Positions 49,055 to 57,459 of a stretch of DNA of 64,000 nt are shown one piece after another. The number at the start of each line of letters is the position of its first letter. Position 1 is the stretch's first letter. The notes under the pieces were generated by a model. That model had not been told where the DNA came from. It worked only from the letters and a program-made list of their open reading frames with translations, and did not search any database. The position numbers were made by a program, and so were the translations under genes. Where the stretch lies: NCBI GenBank assembly GCA_965279065.1, contig OZ257134.1, positions 372,001 through 436,000 on the forward strand. Direction: 5' to 3'. The stretch comes from JAKAXS01 sp965279065. GTDB taxonomy: Bacteria; Pseudomonadota; Alphaproteobacteria; Rhizobiales; Hyphomicrobiaceae.

Positions 49055-50965
49055 TTGGCACAGTTGAACGTTGTGGACCAAGGTTCCGACGCGGATCAAA
49101 CCCACGCCAATAAGAAATTCCTCGCCCTCGCCATCGGCTGCGTCGGCGTCGTCTATGGCGATATCGGCACCAGTCCGCTGTACGCATTCCGTGAGGCGGT
49201 TGCCGCCACCAAGGACGCACAGGGCCTCGTGTCGCCGTCGAGCGTCATGGGCGTCCTGTCGCTGGCCCTGTGGGCGTTGATCCTCACCGTCACCATCAAG
49301 TACGTCGTGATCCTGCTGCACGCCGACAACAAGGGCGAGGGTGGCACCTTCGCGCTGGCTGCCCTCGGCCAGTCGGTTGCCAAGCGCAGCGCCCCGTTGA
49401 TCTTCGCGTTGGGCATCATTGGCGCGTCATTCTTCTATGGCGATGCCGTGATCACGCCCGCCATCTCGGTGCTGTCGGCCGTCGAGGGCCTGACGCTCGT
49501 CTCGCCCGCCCTGCACAAGTTCGTCCTCCCGTCCGCCATTGTCATTCTCGTCGGCATTTTCGCCGTGCAATCGCATGGCACCGCCGCCGTCGCCAAGTTC
49601 TTCGGGCCCTTCATGGCCTTCTGGTTCTTCTGCATGGGCCTGGGCGGCCTCGTGCATGTTTTCGACAATCCAAGCGTGATCGCCGCTATCAGCCCGCACT
49701 ATGGCCTGAGCTTCCTGTTCTCCAACGGCTTGATCGGGCTGACCGTGCTCGGCCTCGTCTTCCTCTGCGTCACGGGCGCGGAGGCGCTGTACGCCGACCT
49801 CGGCCACTTCGGCCGCAAGCCGATCCAGTTCGCCTGGTTCAGCTGGGTGCTGCCGGCGCTGGTGCTCAACTATTTCGGCCAGGCGGCCCTCGTTCTGTCC
49901 GACCACACCGCGCTCGATAATCCCTTCTACAAGCTCTATCCGGAGTGGGCGTTGATCCCGATGGTCGTCATGGCCACCATCGCCACGATCATTGCCAGCC
50001 AGGCCGTCATCACCGGCGCCTTCTCGCTGACGCGCCAGGCCATCCAGCTTGGGCTGCTGCCGCGTTTCGCCATCAAGCACACGTCCGAGAGCATGGCCGG
50101 CCAGATCTATCTGCCCCGCGTCAACTGGCTGCTGCTGGCCGGCGTGCTGTTCGTCGTCGCCATCTTCAAGTCGTCGAGTTCGCTGGCCGCCGCCTACGGC
50201 GTCGCCGTCACAGCCGACATGGTGATTTCGTCCACGCTGATGTTCTTCGTCGTCTGGAAGCTGTGGAAGTGGAAGCTGTGGCAGGCCCTCGCTCTCATCG
50301 TGCCGCTGTTGCTGATCGAGCAGGTCTTCTTCGCCGCCAACATGATCAAGGTGCTGGAAGGCGGCTGGTTGCCGCTGACGCTCGCCGCCGTTCTCGCCGT
50401 CCTCATGGCGACATGGGTGCGCGGCGCCGGCATCCTGTCGCGCTACACTCGCAAGAACGAGGCCGAACTCGACTGGCTCGTCCGCAAGCTTGAAGCCAAA
50501 CCGCCGCATCGCGTGCCCGGCACGGCCGTGTTCTTCACCGCCGATCTCGACTTCGCCCCCACCTCTCTGATGCACAACCTCAAGCACAATCGCGTGCTGC
50601 ACGAGCGCAACGTCGTCCTGTCGATCCGCACGGAAGACACCCCTCGCGTCGCCCGCCACGAGCGCGTGACGGTGGATCGCACCAACGATACCTTCATCAA
50701 GGTGACGGCGCGCTACGGCTTCATGGAAACGCCGTCGATCCCGAAGATTCTCGAGGTGCTGAAGCGCAAGGATCTGAACATCGACATCGGCTCGACATCG
50801 TTCTTCCTGTCGCGCCGCTCTTTGCGTGTCACGCCGAAATCCGAGATGCCGCGCTGGCAGGAGCACCTGTTCATCATGCTCGCCCGCTCGGCTCAGGATG
50901 CCACCACCTACTTCAAGATCCCCATCGATCGCGTCGTCGAAGTGGGAACCCAGGTGGCGGTCTAA
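49055..50965 (+). CDS. kup: Potassium transporter Kup
   Basis: Low-affinity K+ uptake (K+/H+ symport), 636 residues with about twelve membrane helices and a C-terminal cytoplasmic domain (about 480-636). Family motifs: G-V-V-Y-G-D-I-G-T-S-P-L-Y-A near the N-terminus, A-D-N-K-G-E-G-G-T-F-A-L, F-F-Y-G-D-A-V-I-T-P-A-I-S-V-L-S-A-V-E-G, and V-T-G-A-E-A-L-Y-A-D-L-G-H-F-G. TTG start at 49055 with AAGAGG eight bases before it. No partner subunit is adjacent. Confidence 0.96.
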   Translation: MAQLNVVDQGSDADQTHANKKFLALAIGCVGVVYGDIGTSPLYAFREAVAATKDAQGLVSPSSVMGVLSLALWALILTVTIKYVVILLHADNKGEGGTFALAALGQSVAKRSAPLIFALGIIGASFFYGDAVITPAISVLSAVEGLTLVSPALHKFVLPSAIVILVGIFAVQSHGTAAVAKFFGPFMAFWFFCMGLGGLVHVFDNPSVIAAISPHYGLSFLFSNGLIGLTVLGLVFLCVTGAEALYADLGHFGRKPIQFAWFSWVLPALVLNYFGQAALVLSDHTALDNPFYKLYPEWALIPMVVMATIATIIASQAVITGAFSLTRQAIQLGLLPRFAIKHTSESMAGQIYLPRVNWLLLAGVLFVVAIFKSSSSLAAAYGVAVTADMVISSTLMFFVVWKLWKWKLWQALALIVPLLLIEQVFFAANMIKVLEGGWLPLTLAAVLAVLMATWVRGAGILSRYTRKNEAELDWLVRKLEAKPPHRVPGTAVFFTADLDFAPTSLMHNLKHNRVLHERNVVLSIRTEDTPRVARHERVTVDRTNDTFIKVTARYGFMETPSIPKILEVLKRKDLNIDIGSTSFFLSRRSLRVTPKSEMPRWQEHLFIMLARSAQDATTYFKIPIDRVVEVGTQVAV

Positions 50966-50975
50966 CCCTTCGGCA

Positions 50976-51413
50976 TCAGTGCTTCGCGAACACCTCGGTG
51001 CTGCCGTCCTTCTTCACCAGCAGCACGTCGTAGGGTTCCTTCGTGTCCCCCACTTCCATGCCGGGCGAACCGACGGGCATGCGCGGCACGGCAAGGCCGA
51101 CAGCATCCGGCTTCTCGGCCAGCAGCCGCTTCACGTCGTCGGCCGGCACATGCCCCTCGATCACGTAGCCGCCGATCTCGGCCGTGTGGCAGGAGGCCTG
51201 CGGCAACGACAGGCCGAGACGCACTTTCTCGCGCACGAGTTGGCTTTTGCTGACATCGCGCGGCTCAAGCACGAAGCCGGCCTTCGCCATGTGCTCCACC
51301 CACTTGATGCAGCATTGGCAGTCCGGATCTTTGTAGATGACGCCAGCCGTGTCGGCCGCAGCGGACGATGCCGCGAAGACAACGAGGGCTAGAGCGAGCA
51401 GACTGCGACGCAT
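50976..51413 (-). CDS. Exported DUF411 metal-binding-type protein
   Basis: 145 residues: a Sec signal peptide (MRRSLLALALVVFAASSAAA) and a DUF411 domain with Y-K-D-P-D-C-Q-C-C-I-K-W-V and a later S-C-H-T-A that pairs with it, then V-E/I-E-G-H-V-P and P-R-M-P-V-G-S-P-G-M-E. The C-x-C-C plus C-H arrangement suggests copper or other soft-metal binding in the periplasm. The ATG at 51413 has GGAGGATCCG before it. Convergent with kup, ten bases away. Confidence 0.87.
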   Translation of the reverse strand: MRRSLLALALVVFAASSAAADTAGVIYKDPDCQCCIKWVEHMAKAGFVLEPRDVSKSQLVREKVRLGLSLPQASCHTAEIGGYVIEGHVPADDVKRLLAEKPDAVGLAVPRMPVGSPGMEVGDTKEPYDVLLVKKDGSTEVFAKH

Positions 51414-51494
51414 CGGATCCTCCATGACGATCCGCATGTGCCACGTCGCGCGCCCTCTGTCGCGCAGGAAATCTCAAGGGCGCAACGCGTCAGG

Positions 51495-51764
51495 CTAGTT
51501 CAGCTTCATTTCCGCGCTGATCAGGCGAAGCTCGGCCGGCCGGATCAGCTTGGTGTGCGCCACCAGCACCTTGAACAGCTTGCCTTCCAGCTCGCGCGAC
51601 CAGAATTCAAGGAAGCCTTTGAGCTTGGGAAAGCGCGGATGCTGGTCGTAGTCCTGCCAGACGTAACTCTGCAGCAGTGCCGGATGATCCGGCATGCGGT
51701 ACAGGATTTCCGCGGTCGTCAGGCTGTAACCCGACATCATTTCAGTGAACGAGCGATCGGCCAT
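51495..51764 (-). CDS. usg: Usg family protein
   Basis: 89 residues typical of the alphaproteobacterial Usg family: G-Y-S-L-T-T-A-E-I-L-Y-R-M-P-D-H-P-A-L-L-Q, Y-V-W-Q-D-Y-D, F-P-K-L-K-G-F-L-E-F-W. Function unknown; small and soluble. ATG 51764 is preceded by GGAGAACC; the upstream frame to 51806 is not needed. Confidence 0.88.
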   Translation of the reverse strand: MADRSFTEMMSGYSLTTAEILYRMPDHPALLQSYVWQDYDQHPRFPKLKGFLEFWSRELEGKLFKVLVAHTKLIRPAELRLISAEMKLN

Positions 51765-51977
51765 TACGGTTCTCCAGTCGACGCCAGACCCCGCACATGC
51801 AATCAATGATACGTGTGATTCGTTTCCTGGAAAGCAAAATTTTCATCGCGTTTCAATGCGTTAGCAGCCACTGTGAAAGATTGCTACCAGCCGCGGCAGG
51901 CTGGCGCCGACCTTTGCTTTCCAGTTAGACAGACTGCTGCGATCGCGTGCGCGATTTGCCCAGCGATTGGACGCAAG

Positions 51978-52610
51978 ATGTTCGCCACGGCGCTCTCGAG
52001 CTTTACGACTTTTTTCGCCACGATCGGTCCCATCGAGGCCGCGGTGCTGTTTGCCGCCCTGACGCCCCACGCAACCGCCGACGAGCGCCGCCGTCTGGCT
52101 GTCACCGCCACGCTCATTGCCAGCGCCATTCTTGCTGGCTCCGCGCTGCTCGGCGGGCCGCTGCTGCATCAGCTGGGCGTCACCATCGCGGCGTTGCAAA
52201 CGGCCGGCGGCATCATCCTGCTGATGCTCGGGCTGGAGATGGTCTTCACCAAGCCCCACAGCATCTTCAAGCTCACCCCGCCGGAAGGCGCTGAGGCGCA
52301 GACCAAGGACGACCTCGCCGTGTTCCCGTTGGCGACGCCGCTGCTCGCTGGCCCCGGTGCGATGAGTGCCGCGATCCTCCTCGCCGCCCAGACACACAAT
52401 GATGCGCTGCAACTGACGGCCGTCCTCGGTGCGCTGGCCGCCGTCATGGCCCTGACGCTGACGCTTCTGCTGGGCGCCCACAGCCTGTCGCGCGTCATCG
52501 GCATCACCGCTCAGCGCGTGCTGATGCGCGTGTTCGGCATTCTCCTGGCCGCCATTGCCGTTCAAGCTGTTTTTAATGGCATCGCCGCAAGTGGCCTTGT
52601 GACGCGATAA
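51978..52610 (+). CDS. MarC family integral membrane protein
   Basis: 210 residues with six predicted helices and the MarC pattern: a first helix ending F-A-T-I-G-P-I-E-A (the family N/D-P in helix 1), D-E-R-R-R-L-A-V-T-A-T, G-G-I-I-L-L-M-L-G-L-E-M-V in helix 3, and F-P-L-A-T-P-L-L-A-G-P-G-A-M-S-A in helix 4. The family is not proven to be a drug pump; function unknown. ATG 51978 (MFATALSSF) is preferred over the open upstream frame. Confidence 0.87.
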   Translation: MFATALSSFTTFFATIGPIEAAVLFAALTPHATADERRRLAVTATLIASAILAGSALLGGPLLHQLGVTIAALQTAGGIILLMLGLEMVFTKPHSIFKLTPPEGAEAQTKDDLAVFPLATPLLAGPGAMSAAILLAAQTHNDALQLTAVLGALAAVMALTLTLLLGAHSLSRVIGITAQRVLMRVFGILLAAIAVQAVFNGIAASGLVTR

Positions 52611-52768
52611 AGACGCAGCATTGAAAAAATTTGCGTCGGCACAGACGGAATTGCCGCTCTCGTGCGTTTAGCCACCAGGGGCATCTGCACTTAAATTCGG
52701 ACGCCTTCTCCCTAAATAAGAACAATCCGGTACGCCGGGGGTGTACGGCAGCGCAGGAGTATCCTTTG

Positions 52769-53335
52769 ATGTTGAGAAATCTTGCAATCGCGGGCGCGGT
52801 TGCAGCCGGGCTGTTTGTCAGTCCGGCGGCGATGACGTCCGCTGACGCCTTGCCTTTGGCGAAGTCGTCCGGCGCGGCGTCAACGAACGACAATCTTGTC
52901 CTCGCACGCCGCGACGGAGGCGGGGGACGTAGCTTCGGTGGTGGAGGCGGCGTCGGTCGCAGTTTCGGTGGCGGCGGCCGGTCGTTCCGCAGCTTCAGCG
53001 GCGGCGGATCTCGCTCGTTCAATCGCGGCAGCATGGGTGGCGGCCCCGTCTACAGCCGCCGCGACTTCAGTGGCGGCAAGAACTGGGGTGGCGGCAAAAA
53101 TTGGGGCGGCGGTAAGAACTGGGGTGGCGGCAATAATTGGAGCGGCGGCAGAGGCCATCGCCACCGCCATCATCGTCGCTTCTACGGCGGCTATTACCCG
53201 TATTACGGTGCGGCCGCTTACGGCGCCTACTACTACGGCAGCTATGATGACTGCGACTGGCTGCGCCGTCGCGCCGAGGTCACCGGCAGCGGCTACTGGT
53301 GGAGCCGTTACGAGGCCTGCATCTCGGACTACTGA
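52769..53335 (+). CDS. Exported Gly-rich repeat protein
   Basis: 188 residues: Sec signal peptide (MLRNLAIAGAVAAGLFVSPAAM...), then G-G-G-G-R-S-F-G repeats, four G-G-K-N-W-G-type repeats, a His/Arg patch (R-G-H-R-H-R-H-H-R-R), a Tyr-rich segment, and a Cys-containing end D-C-D-W-L-R-R-R-A-E-V-T-G-S-G-Y-W-W-S-R-Y-E-A-C. The last part resembles the C-terminal motif of many small Hyphomicrobiales envelope proteins. Function unknown. AGGAG ten bases before the ATG. Followed by a terminator. Confidence 0.8.
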   Translation: MLRNLAIAGAVAAGLFVSPAAMTSADALPLAKSSGAASTNDNLVLARRDGGGGRSFGGGGGVGRSFGGGGRSFRSFSGGGSRSFNRGSMGGGPVYSRRDFSGGKNWGGGKNWGGGKNWGGGNNWSGGRGHRHRHHRRFYGGYYPYYGAAAYGAYYYGSYDDCDWLRRRAEVTGSGYWWSRYEACISDY

Positions 53336-53375
53336 GAACGCTTCGGAAAGTGTGAAACTGTAATCAACGATTGGG

Positions 53376-53403
53376 AAAGGCCGGCCCTCGCGCCGGCCTT
53401 TTT
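53376..53403 (+). terminator. Intrinsic terminator after the Gly-rich gene
   Basis: AAGGCCGGC-CCTCGC-GCCGGCCTT followed by TTTCG, 40 bases after the stop codon. Confidence 0.85.
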
Positions 53404-53440
53404 CGTTTCAAGCCCGCCCGTCGCATGAGATAACCCGGCC

Positions 53441-53989
53441 ATGATCAAGCAGCCGGTCGCGATCGTGTCGTTCTCCTCCGTCGCCGGCGACGCCGCGGCA
53501 ATGGCCGCCATCGATCACGTCTTCTATTCGTCCAGCAACACCCAGAGCTTTCCAAGCGAAACCGCCCGTCTGGCCTTTCGCGAACGCTGGCTCGGCCGCT
53601 ACCTCGAAAACGTCCCCGAATGCTGCTTCGTGGCCGTCGCCGCGACCGGGCAAGCTGTCGGCTACATCTGCGGCAGCCTGCACGATCCCGCGCGCGATCC
53701 CCTGTTTGCCGACTTGCCCCACTTCGCCGCGTTCGCGCATCTGACGCCGCGCTTTCCCGCGCAGCTCCACGTCAATCTCGATGCGTCGGCGCGCGGCCAG
53801 GGCATCGGCAGCCGCCTGATCGACACGTTCGTCGCCAGTGTGAGAGCCGCGGGTGCGCCGGGCGTCCACGCCATCAGCTCGCGTGGCGCCCGCAATATCG
53901 GTTTCTACACCGCCAACGGCTTCCCTGAAGCCGGCGCTGCGGCGATGGGCGGCATCGAGTTGGTATTCCTCGCCCGCAACCTTCGCTAG
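53441..53989 (+). CDS. GNAT family N-acetyltransferase
   Basis: 182 residues. Acetyl-CoA-binding motif A is L-H-V-N-L-D-A-S-A-R-G-Q-G-I-G-S-R-L, and motif B N-I-G-F-Y-T-A-N-G-F. Substrate unknown. The last codons (L-R-stop) coincide with the beginning of a dispersed repeat, so the natural C-terminus may have been replaced when the repeat inserted. ATG 53441 lacks a strong ribosome site. Confidence 0.88.
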   Translation: MIKQPVAIVSFSSVAGDAAAMAAIDHVFYSSSNTQSFPSETARLAFRERWLGRYLENVPECCFVAVAATGQAVGYICGSLHDPARDPLFADLPHFAAFAHLTPRFPAQLHVNLDASARGQGIGSRLIDTFVASVRAAGAPGVHAISSRGARNIGFYTANGFPEAGAAAMGGIELVFLARNLR

Positions 53990-54091
53990 AGTGCTTCCGG
54001 ACAAAGTGTGAAGCGGTTTTCCGAAAAGAAGCACGGCAAAACAAGGAGCTGGAGACTATCCGCGATTCAACGAAATGCGGAAAGGCTCTAG
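53985..54091. repeat. RIME-like intergenic mosaic repeat, copy 2
   Basis: Begins CTAGAGTGCTTCCGG and ends GGCTCTAG, with the core GTGTGAAGCGGTTTTCCG identical to copy 1 at 29634-29737. It lies in the GNAT-ABC transporter gap and supplies the GNAT stop codon. A partial match (GCTTCGGAAAGTGTGAAAC) is also seen at 53340-53358. Confidence 0.75.
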
Positions 54092-54123
54092 GCTGTCCCA
54101 TCGCCGCCAACACAGGGCACTCC

Positions 54124-54906
54124 ATGGCCGACGCCACGATCGCAAACGATACCGCCGCCGGCCAACCGGGGTCTGGTGCGCTCGAAATCGACGACCTGCA
54201 CAAGTGGTACGGCGACTTCCATGTCTTGAAAGGCATCTCCCTCTCCGTGCGCCGCGGCGAGAAGATCGTCATTTGCGGCCCCTCCGGCTCCGGCAAGTCC
54301 ACGCTCATCCGCTGCGTCAACGGCCTGGAAAAATTCGATAGCGGCAGCATCACCGTCGAGGGTGAGGCCCTGACGTCCGACTTGCGCCAGCTCGCCAAGA
54401 TCCGGTCCGAAGTCGGCATGGTATTCCAGAGCTTCAACCTGTTTCCCCACCTCACCGTGCTCGACAATCTCATTCTCGCGCCGCACTGGGTGCGACGGAT
54501 GCCGCGTGCCAAGGCCGAGGAGGTTGCCCTGCAACTTTTGGCCCGCGTCAAGATCGCCGAGCAGGCGCGCAAGTATCCCGGTCAGCTGTCCGGCGGCCAG
54601 CAGCAGCGCGTCGCCATCGCCCGCGCGCTCGCCATGAACCCGCGCATCATGCTGTTCGACGAGCCGACGTCCGCCCTCGATCCCGAGATGGTCAAGGAGG
54701 TGCTCGACGTCATGACCGAACTGGCCAAGGGCGGCATGACGATGTTGTGCGTCACCCATGAGATGGGCTTCGCCAAGGCCGTCGCCGACCGCGTCCTCTT
54801 CATGGACGCCGGCGAGGTGGTGGAAGACGCCCCGCCGTCGCAGTTCTTCACCGCCCCCAAGCAGGAGCGCACCAAGGTGTTCCTCTCGCAAATCCTGAAC
54901 CATTGA
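54124..54906 (+). CDS. aapP: General L-amino acid ABC transporter, ATP-binding subunit
   Basis: 260-residue ABC ATPase. Walker A G-P-S-G-S-G-K-S-T, Q-loop V-F-Q-S-F-N-L-F-P-H, signature L-S-G-G-Q-Q-Q-R, Walker B I-M-L-F-D-E-P-T-S-A-L-D, and H-loop V-T-H-E-M-G-F. The N-I-F/L-F-P-H Q-loop and V-T-H-E-M-G-F are typical of polar amino-acid importers. ATG 54124 is about 30 bases after a dispersed repeat. First of four transport genes; in Rhizobium the ATPase gene is last (aapJQMP). Confidence 0.93.
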   Translation: MADATIANDTAAGQPGSGALEIDDLHKWYGDFHVLKGISLSVRRGEKIVICGPSGSGKSTLIRCVNGLEKFDSGSITVEGEALTSDLRQLAKIRSEVGMVFQSFNLFPHLTVLDNLILAPHWVRRMPRAKAEEVALQLLARVKIAEQARKYPGQLSGGQQQRVAIARALAMNPRIMLFDEPTSALDPEMVKEVLDVMTELAKGGMTMLCVTHEMGFAKAVADRVLFMDAGEVVEDAPPSQFFTAPKQERTKVFLSQILNH

Positions 54907-54918
54907 GGCGGAGACCAC

Positions 54919-56169
54919 ATGCCCTCTCCTCTTGAAGGCCAGAAGCTGGACAGCAACTCTCCCTCTCCCTCTCCCCGTCCTTACGGGGAGAGGGTCGGGG
55001 TGAGGGGCAGGCTCTGGGTGAGCGGCCGGTTCCGGGTGAACAGTCACTCTGCCACGCAGGAGCAAGATCCTGCCCCTCATCCTAACCTTCTCCCCGCGCG
55101 CGGGGAGAAGGGACAGGTCGCCCCGCGCGTCTGGCCGAGCGTATTGTCTGCAATGCTAGCTGCTCTCGCGGCGCTTCTTCCCGGCACCGTCTCCGCCCAG
55201 CAACCGGCGCCCGCCTCGCGCACGCTCGACGCCGTCACCAAACGTGGCGTGCTCAACTGCGGCGTCAACACCGGCCTCGCCGGCTTCAGCGCGCCCGACG
55301 ACAAAGGCGGCTGGACCGGCATCGACGCCGACTTCTGCCGCGCCGTCGCCGCCGCCGTCCTCAACGATACGACGAAGGTCAAATACCTGCCGCTCAACGC
55401 CAAGGAGCGCTTCACCGCCCTGCAGTCTGGCGAAATCGATCTCCTGTCGCGCAACACCACCTGGACCATGAGCCGCGACACCTCGCTCGGCCTCGCCTTC
55501 GTCGGCGTCATGTACTACGACGGCTCCGCTTTCATGACGCGCAAGTCGCTCGGCTTGAAATCGGTCAAGGATCTCGCCGGCGCCAGCATCTGCACCCAGA
55601 CCGGCACCACCAACGAACTCGTCCTCGCCGACTACTTCGCCACCAATCGTCTCGCCTACAAGCCGGTCGTGTTCGAGCGTCTCGTGGAAGTCCTGGCCGC
55701 CTACAACTCCGGCCGCTGCGATGCCCTGACGACCGACAGCTCGCAGCTGATCTCCGAACGCCTGCGCCTCCAGAACCCAGACGAGCACGAGATCCTGCCC
55801 GAGCTGATCTCGAAGGAACCGCTCGGCCCCGTCGTCCGCCAGGGCGACCAGCAGTGGGAAAACATCGCCCGCTGGGTGCTGTTCGCCATGCTCAATGCCG
55901 AGGAGCTGGGCGTGACGCAGAAGAACGTCGACGAGATGATCGCCGCCTCGCCCAATCCGGAGATCCGCCGCCTGCTCGGCCTCGAGGGCGAATACGGCCG
56001 CGCCATGGGCCTGTCCAACGACTGGGCCGTTCGCGTCATCAAGGCCGTCGGCAACTACGGCGAGGCCTTCGACCGCAACCTCGGCGCCGGCTCCCGTCTC
56101 GCCATTCCGCGCGGCAAGAACGCGCTGTGGAAAGACGGCGGCCTGCAATACGCCCCCCCGATCCGCTGA
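54919..56169 (+). CDS. aapJ: General L-amino acid ABC transporter, periplasmic binding protein, with a repeat-derived N-terminus
   Basis: Periplasmic solute-binding protein, 416 residues, about 75 longer than usual AapJ. The mature domain starts near Q-Q-P-A-P-A-S-R-T-L-D-A-V and has G-V-N-T-G-L-A-G-F, D-A-D-F-C-R-A-V-A-A-A, D-L-L-S-R-N-T-T-W-T-M and Q-T-G-T-T-N-E. The ATG at 54919 has a GGAG site and is 12 bases after aapP, but codons 3-68 are a palindromic repeat read in frame. The hydrophobic signal core (M-L-A-A-L-A-A-L-L-P-G-T-V-S-A) only begins near residue 78, so either a long n-region is tolerated or translation starts at an internal TTG. Confidence 0.88.
   Translation: MPSPLEGQKLDSNSPSPSPRPYGERVGVRGRLWVSGRFRVNSHSATQEQDPAPHPNLLPARGEKGQVAPRVWPSVLSAMLAALAALLPGTVSAQQPAPASRTLDAVTKRGVLNCGVNTGLAGFSAPDDKGGWTGIDADFCRAVAAAVLNDTTKVKYLPLNAKERFTALQSGEIDLLSRNTTWTMSRDTSLGLAFVGVMYYDGSAFMTRKSLGLKSVKDLAGASICTQTGTTNELVLADYFATNRLAYKPVVFERLVEVLAAYNSGRCDALTTDSSQLISERLRLQNPDEHEILPELISKEPLGPVVRQGDQQWENIARWVLFAMLNAEELGVTQKNVDEMIAASPNPEIRRLLGLEGEYGRAMGLSNDWAVRVIKAVGNYGEAFDRNLGAGSRLAIPRGKNALWKDGGLQYAPPIR
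54967..55111. repeat. Composite palindromic repeat inside the aapJ coding region
   Basis: Three nested parts: a 12-bp perfect hairpin CCCTCTCCCCGT-CCTT-ACGGGGAGAGGG (54967-54994); long inverted arms GGGTGAGGGGCAGG (54998-55011) and CCTGCCCCTCATCC (55069-55082) with one mismatch; and a 26-base perfect palindrome CCTTCTCCCCGCG/CGCGGGGAGAAGG (55086-55111). This is a known type of proteobacterial dispersed intergenic element, but here it lies within an open frame. Confidence 0.85.
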
Positions 56170-56264
56170 GGGAGTGATGATGCACCACAGCACACCCTCC
56201 GCCGATTTGCCCTGCCCCCAGGCGCGACGGCGCGCCCGCACCGCCATCCCCGCGGAGCACTGTA

Positions 56265-57455
56265 ATGCAGCGTAATCCGCAGCTGCCGCAGCCGCGCTCC
56301 TGGCTTGATCCAATCTACGATCCGAAGATCCGCGGTATCATTTTCCAGGTGCTGCTCGTCCTCGCGCTGACGTTCCTCGCCTACGAGATCGTCACCAACA
56401 CCGCCGCCAACCTCAAGCGCCAGAACATCGCCTCCGGCTTCGGCTTCCTCACGCGCACCGCCGGCTTCGACGTCTCGCAGTCGCTGATCGCCTATCGCAG
56501 CACCGACAGCTACGCCCGCGCCTTTTTCGTCAGCCTGGGCAACACGCTGCTGGTCGCCACGCTCGGCATCGTGCTGGCGACCCTGATCGGCTTCCTCGTC
56601 GGCCTCGGCCGGCTGTCCTCGAACTGGCTCATCGCCAAGCTGTCGCTGCTCTACGTCGAGATCGTGCGCAACGTGCCCCTGCTGCTGCAGCTGTTCGTCT
56701 GGTACGTGGCTGTGCTGCGTGCCCTGCCGCAGCCGCACGACGCCAGGCCTATCGCTGGCGTCAGCTACTTCGATACGCGCGGCCTGCACACGCCGCTCCC
56801 CATCCTCGACGCCGGTGGCTGGGTCGTCGCCATCGCCGCGCTCCTCGGTATCGCCCTCAGCATCTGGCTCAATATATGGGCCGGCCGCCGCCAGGAGCAG
56901 ACGGGCCAGCGCTTCCCCGTCCTCTGGTCGAGCCTCGGTCTCATCTTCGGTCTGCCCCTGCTTGCATTCCTGCTGCTGGGCGCGCCCCTGCACGTCGACT
57001 ATCCAGTCCTCGGTCGTTTCAACTTCGACGGCGGCCTGACGATCCTCCCCGAGTTTCTGGCCCTGCTCGCCGGCCTCACCTTCTATACCGCCTCGTTCAT
57101 CGCCGAGATCGTGCGCAGCGGCATCGAGGGCGTGCCGCGCGGCCAGAAGGAAGCCGCCAGTGCCATCGGCCTGTCCAACGCCCAGGCCCTTCGCCTTGTC
57201 GTCATCCCGCAAGCGCTGCGCCTCATCATTCCGCCGCTGACCAACCAATACTTGAATCTCACCAAGAACTCCGCCCTCGCCGTCGCCATCGGCTATCCCG
57301 ACCTCGTCTCCATCTTTGCCGGCACCGTACTCAACCAAACCGGCCAGGCCGTGGAAGTCGTTGTCATCACCATGGCCGTCTACCTCGTGATCAGCCTGCT
57401 CACCTCGCTGTTCATGAACTGGTTCAACGCCCGCATGGCGATCGTGGAGCGATGA
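56265..57455 (+). CDS. aapQ: General L-amino acid ABC transporter permease AapQ
   Basis: 396-residue permease with about eight membrane helices. The permease EAA loop is G-I-E-G-V-P-R-G-Q-K-E-A-A-S-A-I-G-L-S and is followed by I-P-Q-A-L-R-L-I-I-P-P-L-T-N-Q-Y-L-N. The long periplasmic segment between helices (about 155-200) is characteristic of AapQ/BztB. GGAG precedes ATG 56265. A 95-base gap from aapJ holds no gene. Confidence 0.94.
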   Translation: MQRNPQLPQPRSWLDPIYDPKIRGIIFQVLLVLALTFLAYEIVTNTAANLKRQNIASGFGFLTRTAGFDVSQSLIAYRSTDSYARAFFVSLGNTLLVATLGIVLATLIGFLVGLGRLSSNWLIAKLSLLYVEIVRNVPLLLQLFVWYVAVLRALPQPHDARPIAGVSYFDTRGLHTPLPILDAGGWVVAIAALLGIALSIWLNIWAGRRQEQTGQRFPVLWSSLGLIFGLPLLAFLLLGAPLHVDYPVLGRFNFDGGLTILPEFLALLAGLTFYTASFIAEIVRSGIEGVPRGQKEAASAIGLSNAQALRLVVIPQALRLIIPPLTNQYLNLTKNSALAVAIGYPDLVSIFAGTVLNQTGQAVEVVVITMAVYLVISLLTSLFMNWFNARMAIVER

Positions 57456-57459
57456 CCTC

